Source: a virus
Reading direction: 5' to 3' (one strand)
IMG/VR virus record: IMGVR_UViG_3300038360_000257
Location: 1 to 53,203 of that record
DNA: 53,203 nt
Shown: positions 22,430 to 31,257 of the stretch, piece by piece
Layout: every line of letters starts with the position of its first letter
How positions within the stretch are numbered: the first letter of the stretch is position 1
The notes under the pieces: generated by a model
Database searches by the model: none
The model's input: only the letters and a program-made list of their open reading frames with translations
Told to the model about the DNA's origin: nothing
Position numbers and translations under genes: made by a program

Positions 22430-23668
22430 ATGGCATATCCAGTTGCAGCGGGAGTAACCACGCATAGTGGAACTTACACCCCGGAAATATGGTCAGGCAA
22501 ATGCTTGGTCAAGTTCTACAAAAGCACTGTATTCGGCGCGATTGCTAATACAGATTATGAGGGTAAGTAACATTGCTCTCACTAAACACAGTGAATTGCT
22601 GGGACACCCCAAAGCCTGATGTTGCTACAACGTGGCCGGTAACGGCGGGCGTGACAGCTCAAAAAATACTCAGGATGAAACAACGGGCAATCAGCAGCCA
22701 AGCCTCCAGGAAACTGGTGGAAGGTTCAGAGATTAGGGAAAGTAATCTAAGTCGTAAAGATATGAAGAAATCCCCACGAGCGCTGTGCTTCCCTGAATAT
22801 AAACAGGGAATGAAGATATAATCCGGTCTGTATGGAAACATGCAGGAGCCTCAGATAAAGAACTGAGGACGTAAACAAAACGGAACTGAAATCCAAGGGG
22901 GACACTGTCCAGATCCGGACCATCCCCGACATCACGATCAATGACTATGTGATTGATCAGAACCTGACCTACGAACGTCCGACCCCTGGAATCGTTGATC
23001 TGCTCATTGACAAAGGCAAGTATTACGCCATGAGCATCAACGATGTTGAGAAACTCCAGTCGGATTTGCCGTATGTTGATAAATGGACGACTGATGCGGG
23101 CCAACAGCTTGCCATCGCCATTGACAGCGATATTCTGTCGAATGTTTATTCCAATGCTGCTGCCGCCAATCAGGGAATCACGGCTGGCGCGGACAGTGGT
23201 GACATTGACCTCGGCGCGACGGGTGCTCCCGAAGCCGTTGATAAAACCAACATCCTGGATTACATCGTGGATATGGGAACGGTTCTTGACGAACAGAGCG
23301 TTCCTGATAATGCCAGATGGGTTGTGTTTCCCCCGATTTTCTGCGGCATGATCAAAATGAGTGATCTGAAGGACGCGAGTCTGGCCGGGGATGGGACCAG
23401 TATTCTCCGTAACGGCCGGGTTGGGATGATTGATACTTTCGAGATTTACAAATCTCGTCAGATTGATACCACAGTTGATGGGGCGGATACCGTCCACAAC
23501 ATCATCGCCGGTCATCCTTCCGCAATCACCTTTGCGAGTCAGTTGACCAAAACCGAAACCCTGAAGAACCCGAATGACTTTGGGGACCTGATGAGAGGTC
23601 TTCAGGTTTATGGTTACGAAGTGATCAAACCGGAAGCATTGGTTTGGTTTTATGCCAAGAAAGCGTAA
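22430..23668 (+). CDS. major capsid protein, split by a group I intron (join 22430-22564, 22883-23668)
   Basis: Exon 1 (45 codons) starts at ATG 22430 after GAGGAG and reads MAYPVAAGVTTHSGTYTPEI to ANTDYEG. Exon 2 (261 codons) begins ELKSKGDTVQIRTIPDIT and continues through DLLIDKGKYYAMSINDVEKL to FYAKKA. Joined, they give a 306-aa HK97-fold-type coat protein. NTDYEG followed by ExKxxGDTVxIR is the usual run of this family, which fixes the junction. Without splicing the message reads Lys-stop right after exon 1. The scaffold gene lies upstream and a decoration-like gene downstream. Annotating only the open frame from 22949 would miss 67 N-terminal residues. Confidence 0.85.
22565..22882 (+). 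ncRNA. group I self-splicing intron (IA-like), no ORF
   Basis: Conserved sequences: R GTTCAGAGATTA (22724-22735) and S AAGATATAATCC (22813-22824), which form P7 (GATTA/TAATC). Against the common GACTA/TAGTC this is a compensatory pair. P1 is exon GAGGGT (22559-22564) with GCTCTC (22575-22580), ending in the required U-G pair. P3 is CACAG (22587) with CTGTG (22783). P4 is GCTG (22598) with CAGC (near 22695). P6 has CCAG-GAAA-CTGG (22706-22717). P8 is TTCCCTG/CAGGGAA (22789/22804). P9 is a GAAA-capped hairpin at 22828-22845, followed by CCTCAG/CTGAGG (22849-22868). The terminal G is 22882. Extra sequence between P7 and P3 suggests the IA subgroup with P7.1/P7.2. No homing endonuclease is encoded. 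Confidence 0.9.
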
Positions 23669-23680
23669 AGGAGGAATGAC

Positions 23681-24124
23681 ATGGGAACCTATGATTATGC
23701 GATAGGGAATACTACGCCAAAGTGGGATGACCACGGAGGGTTGATCAGGATTCAGCAGGTTATGAACTCTGCGGCCATCATCGCGTCAAATGCGACGCTT
23801 ACTGCTGCGGCACAGATTACCGCAAATGACATCATCCAATGTATCAACGTGCCTGCGGGCTTTGTTATTCTGAGCGTTGGCATAAATGTTACCACGGCGG
23901 GGACTGCTGGCAGCACCATTGACATTGGCCTTGCGGGTGGCAGCGAGGTTGTTGCTGCCAAGGATGTTGTGACAACCGGTTATTCCGTTATTGAGAAGGA
24001 CGCAACCTGGGGTTGGGACAACACCTCAAAGTTGTTTACTGCGGCTGATACCATTGATGTGCAGTACCTTCAGACTGAAACGGTCGGCCAGTTCACTCTT
24101 ACGGTGGTTGGTTATCAACTGTAA
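23681..24124 (+). CDS. putative capsid decoration/stabilisation protein
   Basis: ATG 23681 follows AAAGGAGG, 10 nt after the capsid gene. The 147-aa product is beta-rich with Gly, Ala and Thr (VPAGFVILSVGINVTTAGTA... TIDIGLAGGSEVVAAKDVV), as in trimeric head-stabilising proteins encoded next to coat genes in many phages. No catalytic motifs. The assignment rests on context and composition. Confidence 0.65.
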   Translation: MGTYDYAIGNTTPKWDDHGGLIRIQQVMNSAAIIASNATLTAAAQITANDIIQCINVPAGFVILSVGINVTTAGTAGSTIDIGLAGGSEVVAAKDVVTTGYSVIEKDATWGWDNTSKLFTAADTIDVQYLQTETVGQFTLTVVGYQL

Positions 24125-24140
24125 ACCTTTTAAACTGAGT

Positions 24141-24165
24141 CGGGGAGACGTATTTCCCCGGCTTT
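24141..24165 (+). terminator. possible terminator after the capsid genes
   Basis: CGGGGA (24141-24146) pairs with TCCCCG (24155-24160) around an 8-nt loop, followed by GCTTTCC. The T run is short, so at most partial termination is expected. Confidence 0.35.
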
Positions 24166-24177
24166 CCGGGAAATAAA

Positions 24178-24489
24178 ATGCAAAAAGGGATCGTTCTTCA
24201 TAAGGGTCAAAGGTATCTTCAGAGAGCAAGAGACGGGTACGTTTATGTGTATTCTGAGGCATTGGCGAGGCAGAAGCAGATGGTTGAGATTTTTCCATTC
24301 AAGGAAGATCCGCCAATAGAACTTGTTGAGCTTGAACGTGAAAACGATGGCCTTGAAGAGAAACTCGACCTTATGACGAAACGTCAAATCAATACTTATG
24401 CAAGGCTTGAGAAATCTGATAAAGAACTTCGGCTTACAGGGAAGCCCGACATGGTGGCCCAAGCCCTTGATAAGCTGACCTGGAGGTAA
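24178..24489 (+). CDS. hypothetical 103-aa protein
   Basis: ATG 24178; no strong Shine-Dalgarno is visible. The N-terminal half is basic with strands (GIVLHKGQRYLQRARDGYVY), and the C-terminal half is helical (IELVELERENDGLEEKLDLM). It lies between the decoration-like gene and the adaptor genes, ending 2 nt before the next ATG. A head-completion role is possible but not shown. Confidence 0.6.
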   Translation: MQKGIVLHKGQRYLQRARDGYVYVYSEALARQKQMVEIFPFKEDPPIELVELERENDGLEEKLDLMTKRQINTYARLEKSDKELRLTGKPDMVAQALDKLTWR

Positions 24490-24491
24490 TT

Positions 24492-25181
24492 ATGCCAACG
24501 ATATTGGGTTCAGCGGTCTTAGACCGTGCCGGTATTATTTTACAGGATACAACGAACATCCGGTGGCCGACTGCCGAACTTCTTGGTTGGCTTAATGACG
24601 GACAACGCGAAATTGTTTTGCGAAAACCTGACGCTTATACGAAATCAGAAGCTATCGCCCTTACCGCATCCGAAACAAAGCAGTCTATCCCGGCAGCAGG
24701 CATCCAACTAATTGATGTTGTCAGGAACATGGGAACAACTGGGACTACCCCTGGTAGAGCGGTAACTAGAACTGAGAGATACATCCTTGACAGCCAAAGG
24801 CCAGATTGGAATACGGAAACAGGGTCGGCAACGGTCAAGCATTACATGTTCGATGAGCGAAACCCGAAGTATTTTTATGTGTACCCACCACAAGCGGCAA
24901 CGCCAGGATATGTAGAGGCCGTGTATTCATCTGCCCCGGCAGAGCTTGCGACTGCTGCCGCTACGCTTACCCTGGATGACGTTTATTCTTCTGCCCTCTT
25001 GGACTATGTCCTGTACCGGGCTTATAGCAAGGACTCTGATATCGCTCCAAACGCACCACAAAGAGCGGTCGGTCATTACGAGGCTTTCTTGAAGTCGCTT
25101 GGAGCTCAAGAGGCGGCTGAATCTATGTATGATCCTAATATGCCAAAACCGAGCGAGGCACCTGGCGTTCATAGGGGTTAA
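24492..25181 (+). CDS. head-tail adaptor (tail tubular A-like, DUF6682-type)
   Basis: The 229-aa product begins MPTILGSAVLDRAGIILQDT and continues WPTAELLGWLNDGQREIVLR, a start typical of podovirus adaptor proteins that bind the portal ring. A central strand-rich part and KYFYVYPPQAATPGYVEAVY also fit. The C-terminal helix (AVGHYEAFLKSLGAQEAAES) matches. ATG 24492 has GGAGG upstream. It should form the dodecameric ring between the portal and the nozzle. Confidence 0.75.
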   Translation: MPTILGSAVLDRAGIILQDTTNIRWPTAELLGWLNDGQREIVLRKPDAYTKSEAIALTASETKQSIPAAGIQLIDVVRNMGTTGTTPGRAVTRTERYILDSQRPDWNTETGSATVKHYMFDERNPKYFYVYPPQAATPGYVEAVYSSAPAELATAAATLTLDDVYSSALLDYVLYRAYSKDSDIAPNAPQRAVGHYEAFLKSLGAQEAAESMYDPNMPKPSEAPGVHRG

Positions 25182-25184
25182 GTC

Positions 25185-25892
25185 ATGAATGTTTCAATAG
25201 ACAGGTTTGTCGATAATGTGAGAGCGGATGTTCCGGGCTGTCCTGATCCGGCCATCGAAAACGCTGTCAGGGACGCTATCGTAGAGTTTTGCCACAAGAC
25301 GTGGATACTTCAGCGGGAATTTGTTTACAATTCAACCGTTATAGACGCTTACGATGAACTTTCGGACGCTCCGTACCTTGAATTTGATGGGGTTCGTCCG
25401 ATCGTTCCGGATGTTGCAATGCGCCCGGTTGTTGTCCTCGGTGTGTTTGTAACCAAAGCTGAAGATGAAGACTACGTTCCGTTGACACTTATGGATAAGC
25501 GGCATACGGCCAACAGGCCGTATGCTTATTGGGAATCCCAGACCACCACAGGTTTGCCCACTAATTATTTCGCGGTAGCGACCGATGCTATCAGGGTGTA
25601 CCCGGTCCCTTCCATTGATTATTATCTCATTCTAAGGGCCGCATTTAAGCCAAAACCGTTAGCGACGGAGTTTGATGAAAACCTTTACGACGATTGGCTT
25701 GAGGAAATATCGAGCGGCACTAAGGGTAGGTTGTTTGAAATGCCGAGCAAACCGTGGACGGATTACACCGTGGCAGCTTATGAAAAAATTAAGTTCAAGA
25801 CTGGGATTGGAAGGGCGAGAATAATGGTTAATAACGCGTTTGGTAATCCGGGTTTATCGGCAATAACAAGAAGTTTTACTTTATCGAGGTGA
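25185..25892 (+). CDS. second head-tail adaptor-like protein
   Basis: The 235-aa product has the same general build as its neighbour: an N-terminal helical part (SIDRFVDNVRADVPGCPDPA... RDAIVEFCHKTWILQREFVY), then strands with YDELSDAPYLEFDGVRPIVP, and YEKIKFKTGIGRARIMVNNA near the end. It starts 3 nt after the previous stop. This resembles the connector proteins found in tandem in several marine podoviruses. The name is inferred. Confidence 0.6.
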   Translation: MNVSIDRFVDNVRADVPGCPDPAIENAVRDAIVEFCHKTWILQREFVYNSTVIDAYDELSDAPYLEFDGVRPIVPDVAMRPVVVLGVFVTKAEDEDYVPLTLMDKRHTANRPYAYWESQTTTGLPTNYFAVATDAIRVYPVPSIDYYLILRAAFKPKPLATEFDENLYDDWLEEISSGTKGRLFEMPSKPWTDYTVAAYEKIKFKTGIGRARIMVNNAFGNPGLSAITRSFTLSR

Positions 25893-25896
25893 TGAT

Positions 25897-26433
25897 ATGA
25901 CACTTGTAGCGGGTTCTGAAATAGCTGCTGACACAATCGTTATGCGTCAATTAAAGGGGTCTCCGCTCAGTACCGCTGATTTTGATTGGGATCTTGAAAC
26001 ACTTATGGACGGAATTAATACTAACGAAACTGGTGTGACGGCGCTAGGCATTACCGTTGCTGCTATGGTCGCCATTGTTTCCGCATTAGGTGGCGCTACG
26101 TCCTACACCATGACTGCCGGACAAACTGCCTTAACGGTGGGAGTGGAATTGACAACATCGTTCCTGGAGGTGGTTTTTTTAAGTGCCACAGGCGCCGAGG
26201 AGTTACAGCACATAAACGGCTCGAATAGCGGTGACATTAAAATCTTCATAATGGTAAACGATAATGTCACGGTAGTACGGAACGATTCTTACATAAAAAC
26301 GAAAAATCCTTTGTTGAATCCGAATTTTGACATGGACACCGGGGATGTAATTGGCCTTGTTAACAATGGTGGTGTTTCTGGTACGGCCACTAATGGGACA
26401 TGGGTTGAACTGTTCAGAGGGCTTCAGGTGTAA
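25897..26433 (+). CDS. structural protein of unknown role, 178 aa
   Basis: ATG 25897 follows GAGGTGAT. Residues 1-50 are mixed; 45-70 are hydrophobic (GITVAAMVAIVSALGGATSY), followed by a beta-rich C-terminus (DIKIFIMVNDNVTVVRNDSY... WVELFRGLQV). The pattern is that of a small fiber or collar component. It lies between the adaptors and the nozzle gene. Confidence 0.55.
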   Translation: MTLVAGSEIAADTIVMRQLKGSPLSTADFDWDLETLMDGINTNETGVTALGITVAAMVAIVSALGGATSYTMTAGQTALTVGVELTTSFLEVVFLSATGAEELQHINGSNSGDIKIFIMVNDNVTVVRNDSYIKTKNPLLNPNFDMDTGDVIGLVNNGGVSGTATNGTWVELFRGLQV

Positions 26434-26438
26434 TAATT

Positions 26439-29400
26439 ATGCCGTCTATAAAGATATCCGATTTTAAGGGAAAATCTCCAAGGGTTTCAGAGAAGCTATT
26501 GCCGGGCGATTTTGCTCAAACGGCCAATAATTGTGGTCTTTTGAGAGGGAAAATAAGCGCCGTCAAAGACTTTGAGTCAGAAGTCGAAACTGGTAATCTG
26601 ATAACGGCGCCCGTCACGATTTACAAGTTTGAAGACGATTGGCTCAGTTGGGACACAGACACGGATATCGTCAGATCACCGCTGGGGACAACCACTCCAA
26701 GGATTTATATGTCCAATGGGTTGGCGTACCCGAAACAGTCCAGTTCCAGGATGACAACTTTACTGGGTGCGTATTTCACCATCAACGCTCCAACTAACGC
26801 GGCACCTGGTACAGATTTCCAAACTGAGTTCTATGTGTATATAACCGTCGGCGGTGCTGGTCCTGTCCCTCCCGTTGACGCTGGAAAGACTACGATAACC
26901 GCAGCTATTCTTGTTGGGGACACTGACGCGCAAGCCGCCACAAAGATCGCTGCTGCTATCCAGGCGAATGGGCTTTTTGTTACGGCCACAGCGGTGGGTT
27001 CGGTAATAACCATTACCAATGCAAATATCGGAAACTGCGTCCCGCCTATCTCGAACGATTGTGGTTTCACGGCTTCGACAACCACGCTTGGCGCCCTGGC
27101 AGTCGCTCAGATCACAACCATTGATGTGAACGCTGGACCTGATCCGACTTCCGGGGCTGGATACCCAAGGCTTACCTGGCGGTTGGGGGTTCCTGCGCCG
27201 GACGAAGCGCTAGCGTTAACACTCGCTGGTGAGGGTGACGGATACCCAATTAAATCAGTGAACTGGGTTTATACCTATGTCACGGCATGGGGAGAGGAGT
27301 CAAAGCCGTCCCCTGCCACAGAAACGGTCGATATCGAGGGCACAGCGCAGAAAACCAACGTGACTTGCGAAGCACCGGACATGCTTGAGCTGACAGCAGG
27401 CGGGGCAGGTAAATACTTTACTTTCACTACCACAGCAGCCACATATGATTGCTGGTACACTATTGACGGGCACGGAGTTGTGCCGCCCGCTGCTGCTGGA
27501 ACACCCATTAAGGTAGAATTGCTCGGGCTTGATAACCCGGACAATATCGCGGATAAAATAGCAGCCGCCATAACTGCGGTACCCGGCATCCTTTGTTCGG
27601 CAACGGCTGAAGGAAAACTAATTACCATCACCAATGGCGTGGTCGGAAATGTTGCTGATACTGTAGATGTTGATACCGGTTTTCCCGTAATTGTAACGCA
27701 GCAAGGTACGGGCGCTCTCCCAGAAATATCCACAGTTAACACTGAAAGGTTAATCCACGGATCGTATTTTGTTCTGCATACCTCTCTTAAAGACAGCTAT
27801 TATGTCTGGTACCAGATTGCCGCAGTGCCGTCGATTATTGTTGATTTTACTCCGCAAACCGTAATAGAGGGGGATTACTTTTACTTTTATTTACTGTTTC
27901 CGGGATTAGATCCGAATAAATTCATAAACCCAAATATTGAAAAGAAAATTGTTGTATATTTTGAAGAAAAAGCGACGGTAGAATGGACAAAAGCTGTAAC
28001 TTACGTTTTAAATGATGTTGTTTGGGATAGTGTTAACGGTACATATGTTACATATAGATGTAAAGTCGCAACCAGTAACAGCGTTTTCCCTCCGTTTATG
28101 AATACTACTGACTGGACTGAAAGCCCAGGGTACCCAGCCGATGTCGCGGGCGATAAGTTCATTAGGGCTGAGTATGACTTAGGTGCCGCGACCGATAATG
28201 AGTTTGCGGAACCCGCTTACGATGGAATGGTAAAATCAACAAACGGCCTTACCGATGTCGCGCGGTTTGATTACGACCCAGCCACTTCGGAAATAACGAT
28301 TACCAGCTTAATAATTGGCGATATTAAAGCGGACCCCGCCGCTGATAACGGTACCGCACCTAAGAGCCCGGACCTTCTGTTTACAGATGCTTACGGCAGC
28401 ACTGTTTCTGACGACCCCGGTGTTGCTGGAAAAACAGGGATTAAAGTAGACATTGTTATTGACGATCCTGTTTTAAAAATAGCCGAAAAGACTGCTGAAG
28501 CCATAAATGGGAGCGACGACTTTTCATGTGCAAAGCCATATAGCACTACAATCACCATCGTCAACGACCGAGGCGGCGTCACAGAAGACGCTGAGGACGG
28601 GAACACCGGGTTTACGATTGCGGAGCTTCAAGCGGGCGCCGTTCAAACTGCGTCTTTTGTCATGCCAGCAGTGCCCGCCGCAAACGCCGATGTCAATATC
28701 AGCCACATAAGGCTTTACCGCCTGGTTACGGCCGATAACGGGAGCGCTGAATACCAGTATGTGCCACCTTACGCTCCGTATGACGAGGATACTGTTTACG
28801 CCGTAGGGGACTATCTAAGTTATTCCGGATACGGTTATTATTGTATGGTAGTGCCTGTCGCGGGGATTTTGCCAACTGAAACAACAAATTTTTCCAAACT
28901 AGACACCCTTGATTTGCCCCTTGATGTTGCTCTTCTCGATGGGATCAATGATGGTCATCCATATGATAGCACCCTGGCGGAGATACTGCCCACCGAAGAC
29001 TGGGATATGCCGCCGGACGATCTCCACGGCTTAACCTTGTTTGATAATGGCATTATGGCGGGGTTTTCAAAGAACAGCGTTTATGTTACGGAACCCCTTC
29101 ATCCTTACGCTTTCCCGGACATTTATTCGTTGCTGTTTCCGGAAGTCATCGTGGGTCTTGGCTATATGCCTGGTACGATAATTGTCCTGACAGAAGGCGC
29201 CCCCCAGGGAATTATAGGAAATGATCCGACAACATTAAGTCAAACGCCGTTCCCCTACCCGCAGCCATGTGTTTCAAAGCGGGGCATCACTATGACCGAG
29301 AACGGGGTAATTTATCCGTGCCCGGATGGGTTTTTCATGATCTCTCAAAATGGCGGTAGTCTGATTACGAAGCCGCTTTATACTAAAACTCAATGGGTTG

Positions 29401-29927
29401 CGTTGGGGGCGGAAAACTTTATCGGAACTTATTTTGATGGGAAGGCTTTCTATTCGGTTGATGGTTCTAACACAAGCGCGTTTATAGACTTTCAGGAAAC
29501 GCTGTTTATTGTTGATTTTGATCACACCTTACCGGATACTAAAGAAAACTACACCTACGACATGGTGTCAGACGGTGACGATCTCTATTACCTTTTCAAG
29601 AAAGAGACCGCTGCAACGTATGAAATTTATAAATATCGTGGAGCGGCCACTTACAAGACGTTCACCTGGAAGTCCAAAAAGCACCAATGGCCTTACGCGA
29701 CGAATTTTGCCTGCGGAAGGGTCATAGCTGATTGGGCTACCGCGCCAACGGTTACGGTCACACTGTACGTTGACGGTGTCCTGAAGCAAACCATAGCTGT
29801 GACTGACAGCAACGTGTTCCGACTGGTATCAGGATTTATAGGCAGAATTTTTGAGATCCAGATAACTGGTGCCGTAGACGTGGATTTCTTTGGTATATCA
29901 CAGACTCCGATGGATATTTCGTTATGA
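26439..29927 (+). CDS. tail nozzle / tail tubular protein B-like
   Basis: The N-terminus MPSIKISDFKGKSPRVSEKL, followed by DFAQTANNCGLLRGKISAVK, is the usual opening of podovirus nozzle (gp12-like) proteins. At 1162 aa it is longer than T7 gp12 (about 800). The extra length comes from at least three inserted repeat-like beta modules near 125-215, 310-400 and 640-700. These share ITNxNxG...VxxDxGF-type sequence with Ala-rich helices (IAAAIxA). The C-terminal beta-propeller-like part has GLTLFDNGIMAGFSKNSVYV and TENGVIYPCPDGFFMISQNG. It forms the hexameric tube below the adaptors. Confidence 0.75.
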   Translation: MPSIKISDFKGKSPRVSEKLLPGDFAQTANNCGLLRGKISAVKDFESEVETGNLITAPVTIYKFEDDWLSWDTDTDIVRSPLGTTTPRIYMSNGLAYPKQSSSRMTTLLGAYFTINAPTNAAPGTDFQTEFYVYITVGGAGPVPPVDAGKTTITAAILVGDTDAQAATKIAAAIQANGLFVTATAVGSVITITNANIGNCVPPISNDCGFTASTTTLGALAVAQITTIDVNAGPDPTSGAGYPRLTWRLGVPAPDEALALTLAGEGDGYPIKSVNWVYTYVTAWGEESKPSPATETVDIEGTAQKTNVTCEAPDMLELTAGGAGKYFTFTTTAATYDCWYTIDGHGVVPPAAAGTPIKVELLGLDNPDNIADKIAAAITAVPGILCSATAEGKLITITNGVVGNVADTVDVDTGFPVIVTQQGTGALPEISTVNTERLIHGSYFVLHTSLKDSYYVWYQIAAVPSIIVDFTPQTVIEGDYFYFYLLFPGLDPNKFINPNIEKKIVVYFEEKATVEWTKAVTYVLNDVVWDSVNGTYVTYRCKVATSNSVFPPFMNTTDWTESPGYPADVAGDKFIRAEYDLGAATDNEFAEPAYDGMVKSTNGLTDVARFDYDPATSEITITSLIIGDIKADPAADNGTAPKSPDLLFTDAYGSTVSDDPGVAGKTGIKVDIVIDDPVLKIAEKTAEAINGSDDFSCAKPYSTTITIVNDRGGVTEDAEDGNTGFTIAELQAGAVQTASFVMPAVPAANADVNISHIRLYRLVTADNGSAEYQYVPPYAPYDEDTVYAVGDYLSYSGYGYYCMVVPVAGILPTETTNFSKLDTLDLPLDVALLDGINDGHPYDSTLAEILPTEDWDMPPDDLHGLTLFDNGIMAGFSKNSVYVTEPLHPYAFPDIYSLLFPEVIVGLGYMPGTIIVLTEGAPQGIIGNDPTTLSQTPFPYPQPCVSKRGITMTENGVIYPCPDGFFMISQNGGSLITKPLYTKTQWVALGAENFIGTYFDGKAFYSVDGSNTSAFIDFQETLFIVDFDHTLPDTKENYTYDMVSDGDDLYYLFKKETAATYEIYKYRGAATYKTFTWKSKKHQWPYATNFACGRVIADWATAPTVTVTLYVDGVLKQTIAVTDSNVFRLVSGFIGRIFEIQITGAVDVDFFGISQTPMDISL

Positions 29928-31243
29928 GTAGGACCCCTAAAACAGCAAATGTACCAAAAGTGCCTGCGGGTCTTGACAGGAGTCTCGCCCATTTTCTAAC
30001 GGCAGTTAAGGAGTCAGTTGAAGTTAGCAGAGGTCGCGCCGGAGAACAAGAATCTTTTGTCACCAAAAAGTTTCTTGAAGAGAAAGGGTATTTAACGACT
30101 GCCGAAGAATCAGGTGGCTCATCAGGTGGCTCATCAGGTGGCTCATCAGGTGGCTCATCAGGTGGCTCATCAGGTGGATCATCAGGTGGATCGTCTACGC
30201 GACAACCGTTAGGAATACATGAAGTCAAAACAGCCAATATCGCTGACGGGGCCGTAACTGAGGTTAAAATAGCAGAGGGGGCGGTTTTAACCAGACTTGA
30301 CGTGTTGGACATGTTTGATGATTACGGGGTGGCGTATTCGACGGTGGCGGTCGCTGATATAACCGCCCCTGTCGAATTAGTTGATTACAGTAGCGTGGAC
30401 GGTAGTTTGCTGATAGCCTATGAGGTAAATGCTGCTCAAGATCCTTACACAATATACGCCTATGACTCGGCAAATTCTTCCGGGGCAAGTTCCCCTTATG
30501 TCGTTGCTGGGAGTGACGGCTTCTGGGTGGCGATTGGCGGAACGTATGCTTCTGGCGTGAAAGCTGTGATCCTTGACGATGACGGAATAATCGGTCTTGG
30601 GGCAGCAAAAGGGCGGATTGAGTTTGACGACCAGGCAACCGATGAAATCAATTTGCTTGATTGTGTTGTTGGTGTCGGAACTTCGACGCCAGTAGCCAAA
30701 TTAGCTATCAATGGTGGGTTGCATGTTGGTGGAGATTCAGACCCAGGCGACGATAACCTTTTGGTTGATGGCACGATTGTAGCCACAGGCAGTGCGACGT
30801 CGAGCGCGGGATTGCTTGGTCAGGTGCTAGGTGATGGCACGGCGGGCCGAGTGCTTCGATCGCTTAGGTTACTGATCCAAGATGGCACTAATGTAAATAC
30901 CATAAAGTGTACTGTGATATCTCTTTGGAATGGTGACGCGATTGCCGCAACGGACAATATTAGCAAGGGCGCAACGACTGGGGATTTTACTTTAAATGCC
31001 GCTGGCGACTCGTTGACGATCGAGGCTAGTGGGCTTACAGGTAATTGTGTAGCGGTTTTTTCTGCGTCATTTATTTATAATGATACAGGAACAGACATTC
31101 CGATTATAAACTTTAACGTGACGGCCAACGATATATGGACAAAGTATTACACGAATTTTGGTGGGGCAACTGCTGACCTGACGGCCGTTCTGGCCGGGGC
31201 AGCTGGACTTTATATAGTTATAAACTACCTTACTGACGCTTAA
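29924..31243 (+). CDS. tail fiber-like protein with (SGGS)7 linker
   Basis: ATGA overlap with the nozzle gene. Residues 1-62 are a charged N-terminal anchor (RSLAHFLTAVKESVEVSRGR). Residues 63-90 are seven SGGS repeats, then a beta-rich body with VGTSTPVAKLAINGGLHVGG, a form common in phage fibers, and a C-terminal jelly-roll-like domain with YIVINYLTDA. It has no S74 or lyase motif. Probably a fiber or tail knob attached to the nozzle through the N-terminus. Repeat number should alter only linker length. Confidence 0.65.
   Translation: MSRTPKTANVPKVPAGLDRSLAHFLTAVKESVEVSRGRAGEQESFVTKKFLEEKGYLTTAEESGGSSGGSSGGSSGGSSGGSSGGSSGGSSTRQPLGIHEVKTANIADGAVTEVKIAEGAVLTRLDVLDMFDDYGVAYSTVAVADITAPVELVDYSSVDGSLLIAYEVNAAQDPYTIYAYDSANSSGASSPYVVAGSDGFWVAIGGTYASGVKAVILDDDGIIGLGAAKGRIEFDDQATDEINLLDCVVGVGTSTPVAKLAINGGLHVGGDSDPGDDNLLVDGTIVATGSATSSAGLLGQVLGDGTAGRVLRSLRLLIQDGTNVNTIKCTVISLWNGDAIAATDNISKGATTGDFTLNAAGDSLTIEASGLTGNCVAVFSASFIYNDTGTDIPIINFNVTANDIWTKYYTNFGGATADLTAVLAGAAGLYIVINYLTDA
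30110..30193 (+). repeat. 12-bp coding minisatellite, 7 copies
   Basis: Seven in-frame copies of TCAGGTGGCTCA (the last two with GGATCA/GGATCG) encode SGGS. The near-identity of the copies points to recent slippage or expansion. Confidence 0.95.
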
Positions 31244-31257
31244 ACTGTGTTCATTAA

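Noticed and set aside
22573-22821. 82-codon frame inside the capsid intron
   Set aside because: It lies wholly within the folded intron core, uses a TTG start without a ribosome site and has no LAGLIDADG, GIY-YIG or HNH motif.
29836-30312. Minus-strand frame with Pro-Asp-Glu repeats
   Set aside because: The repeats are only the complement of the SGGS minisatellite.
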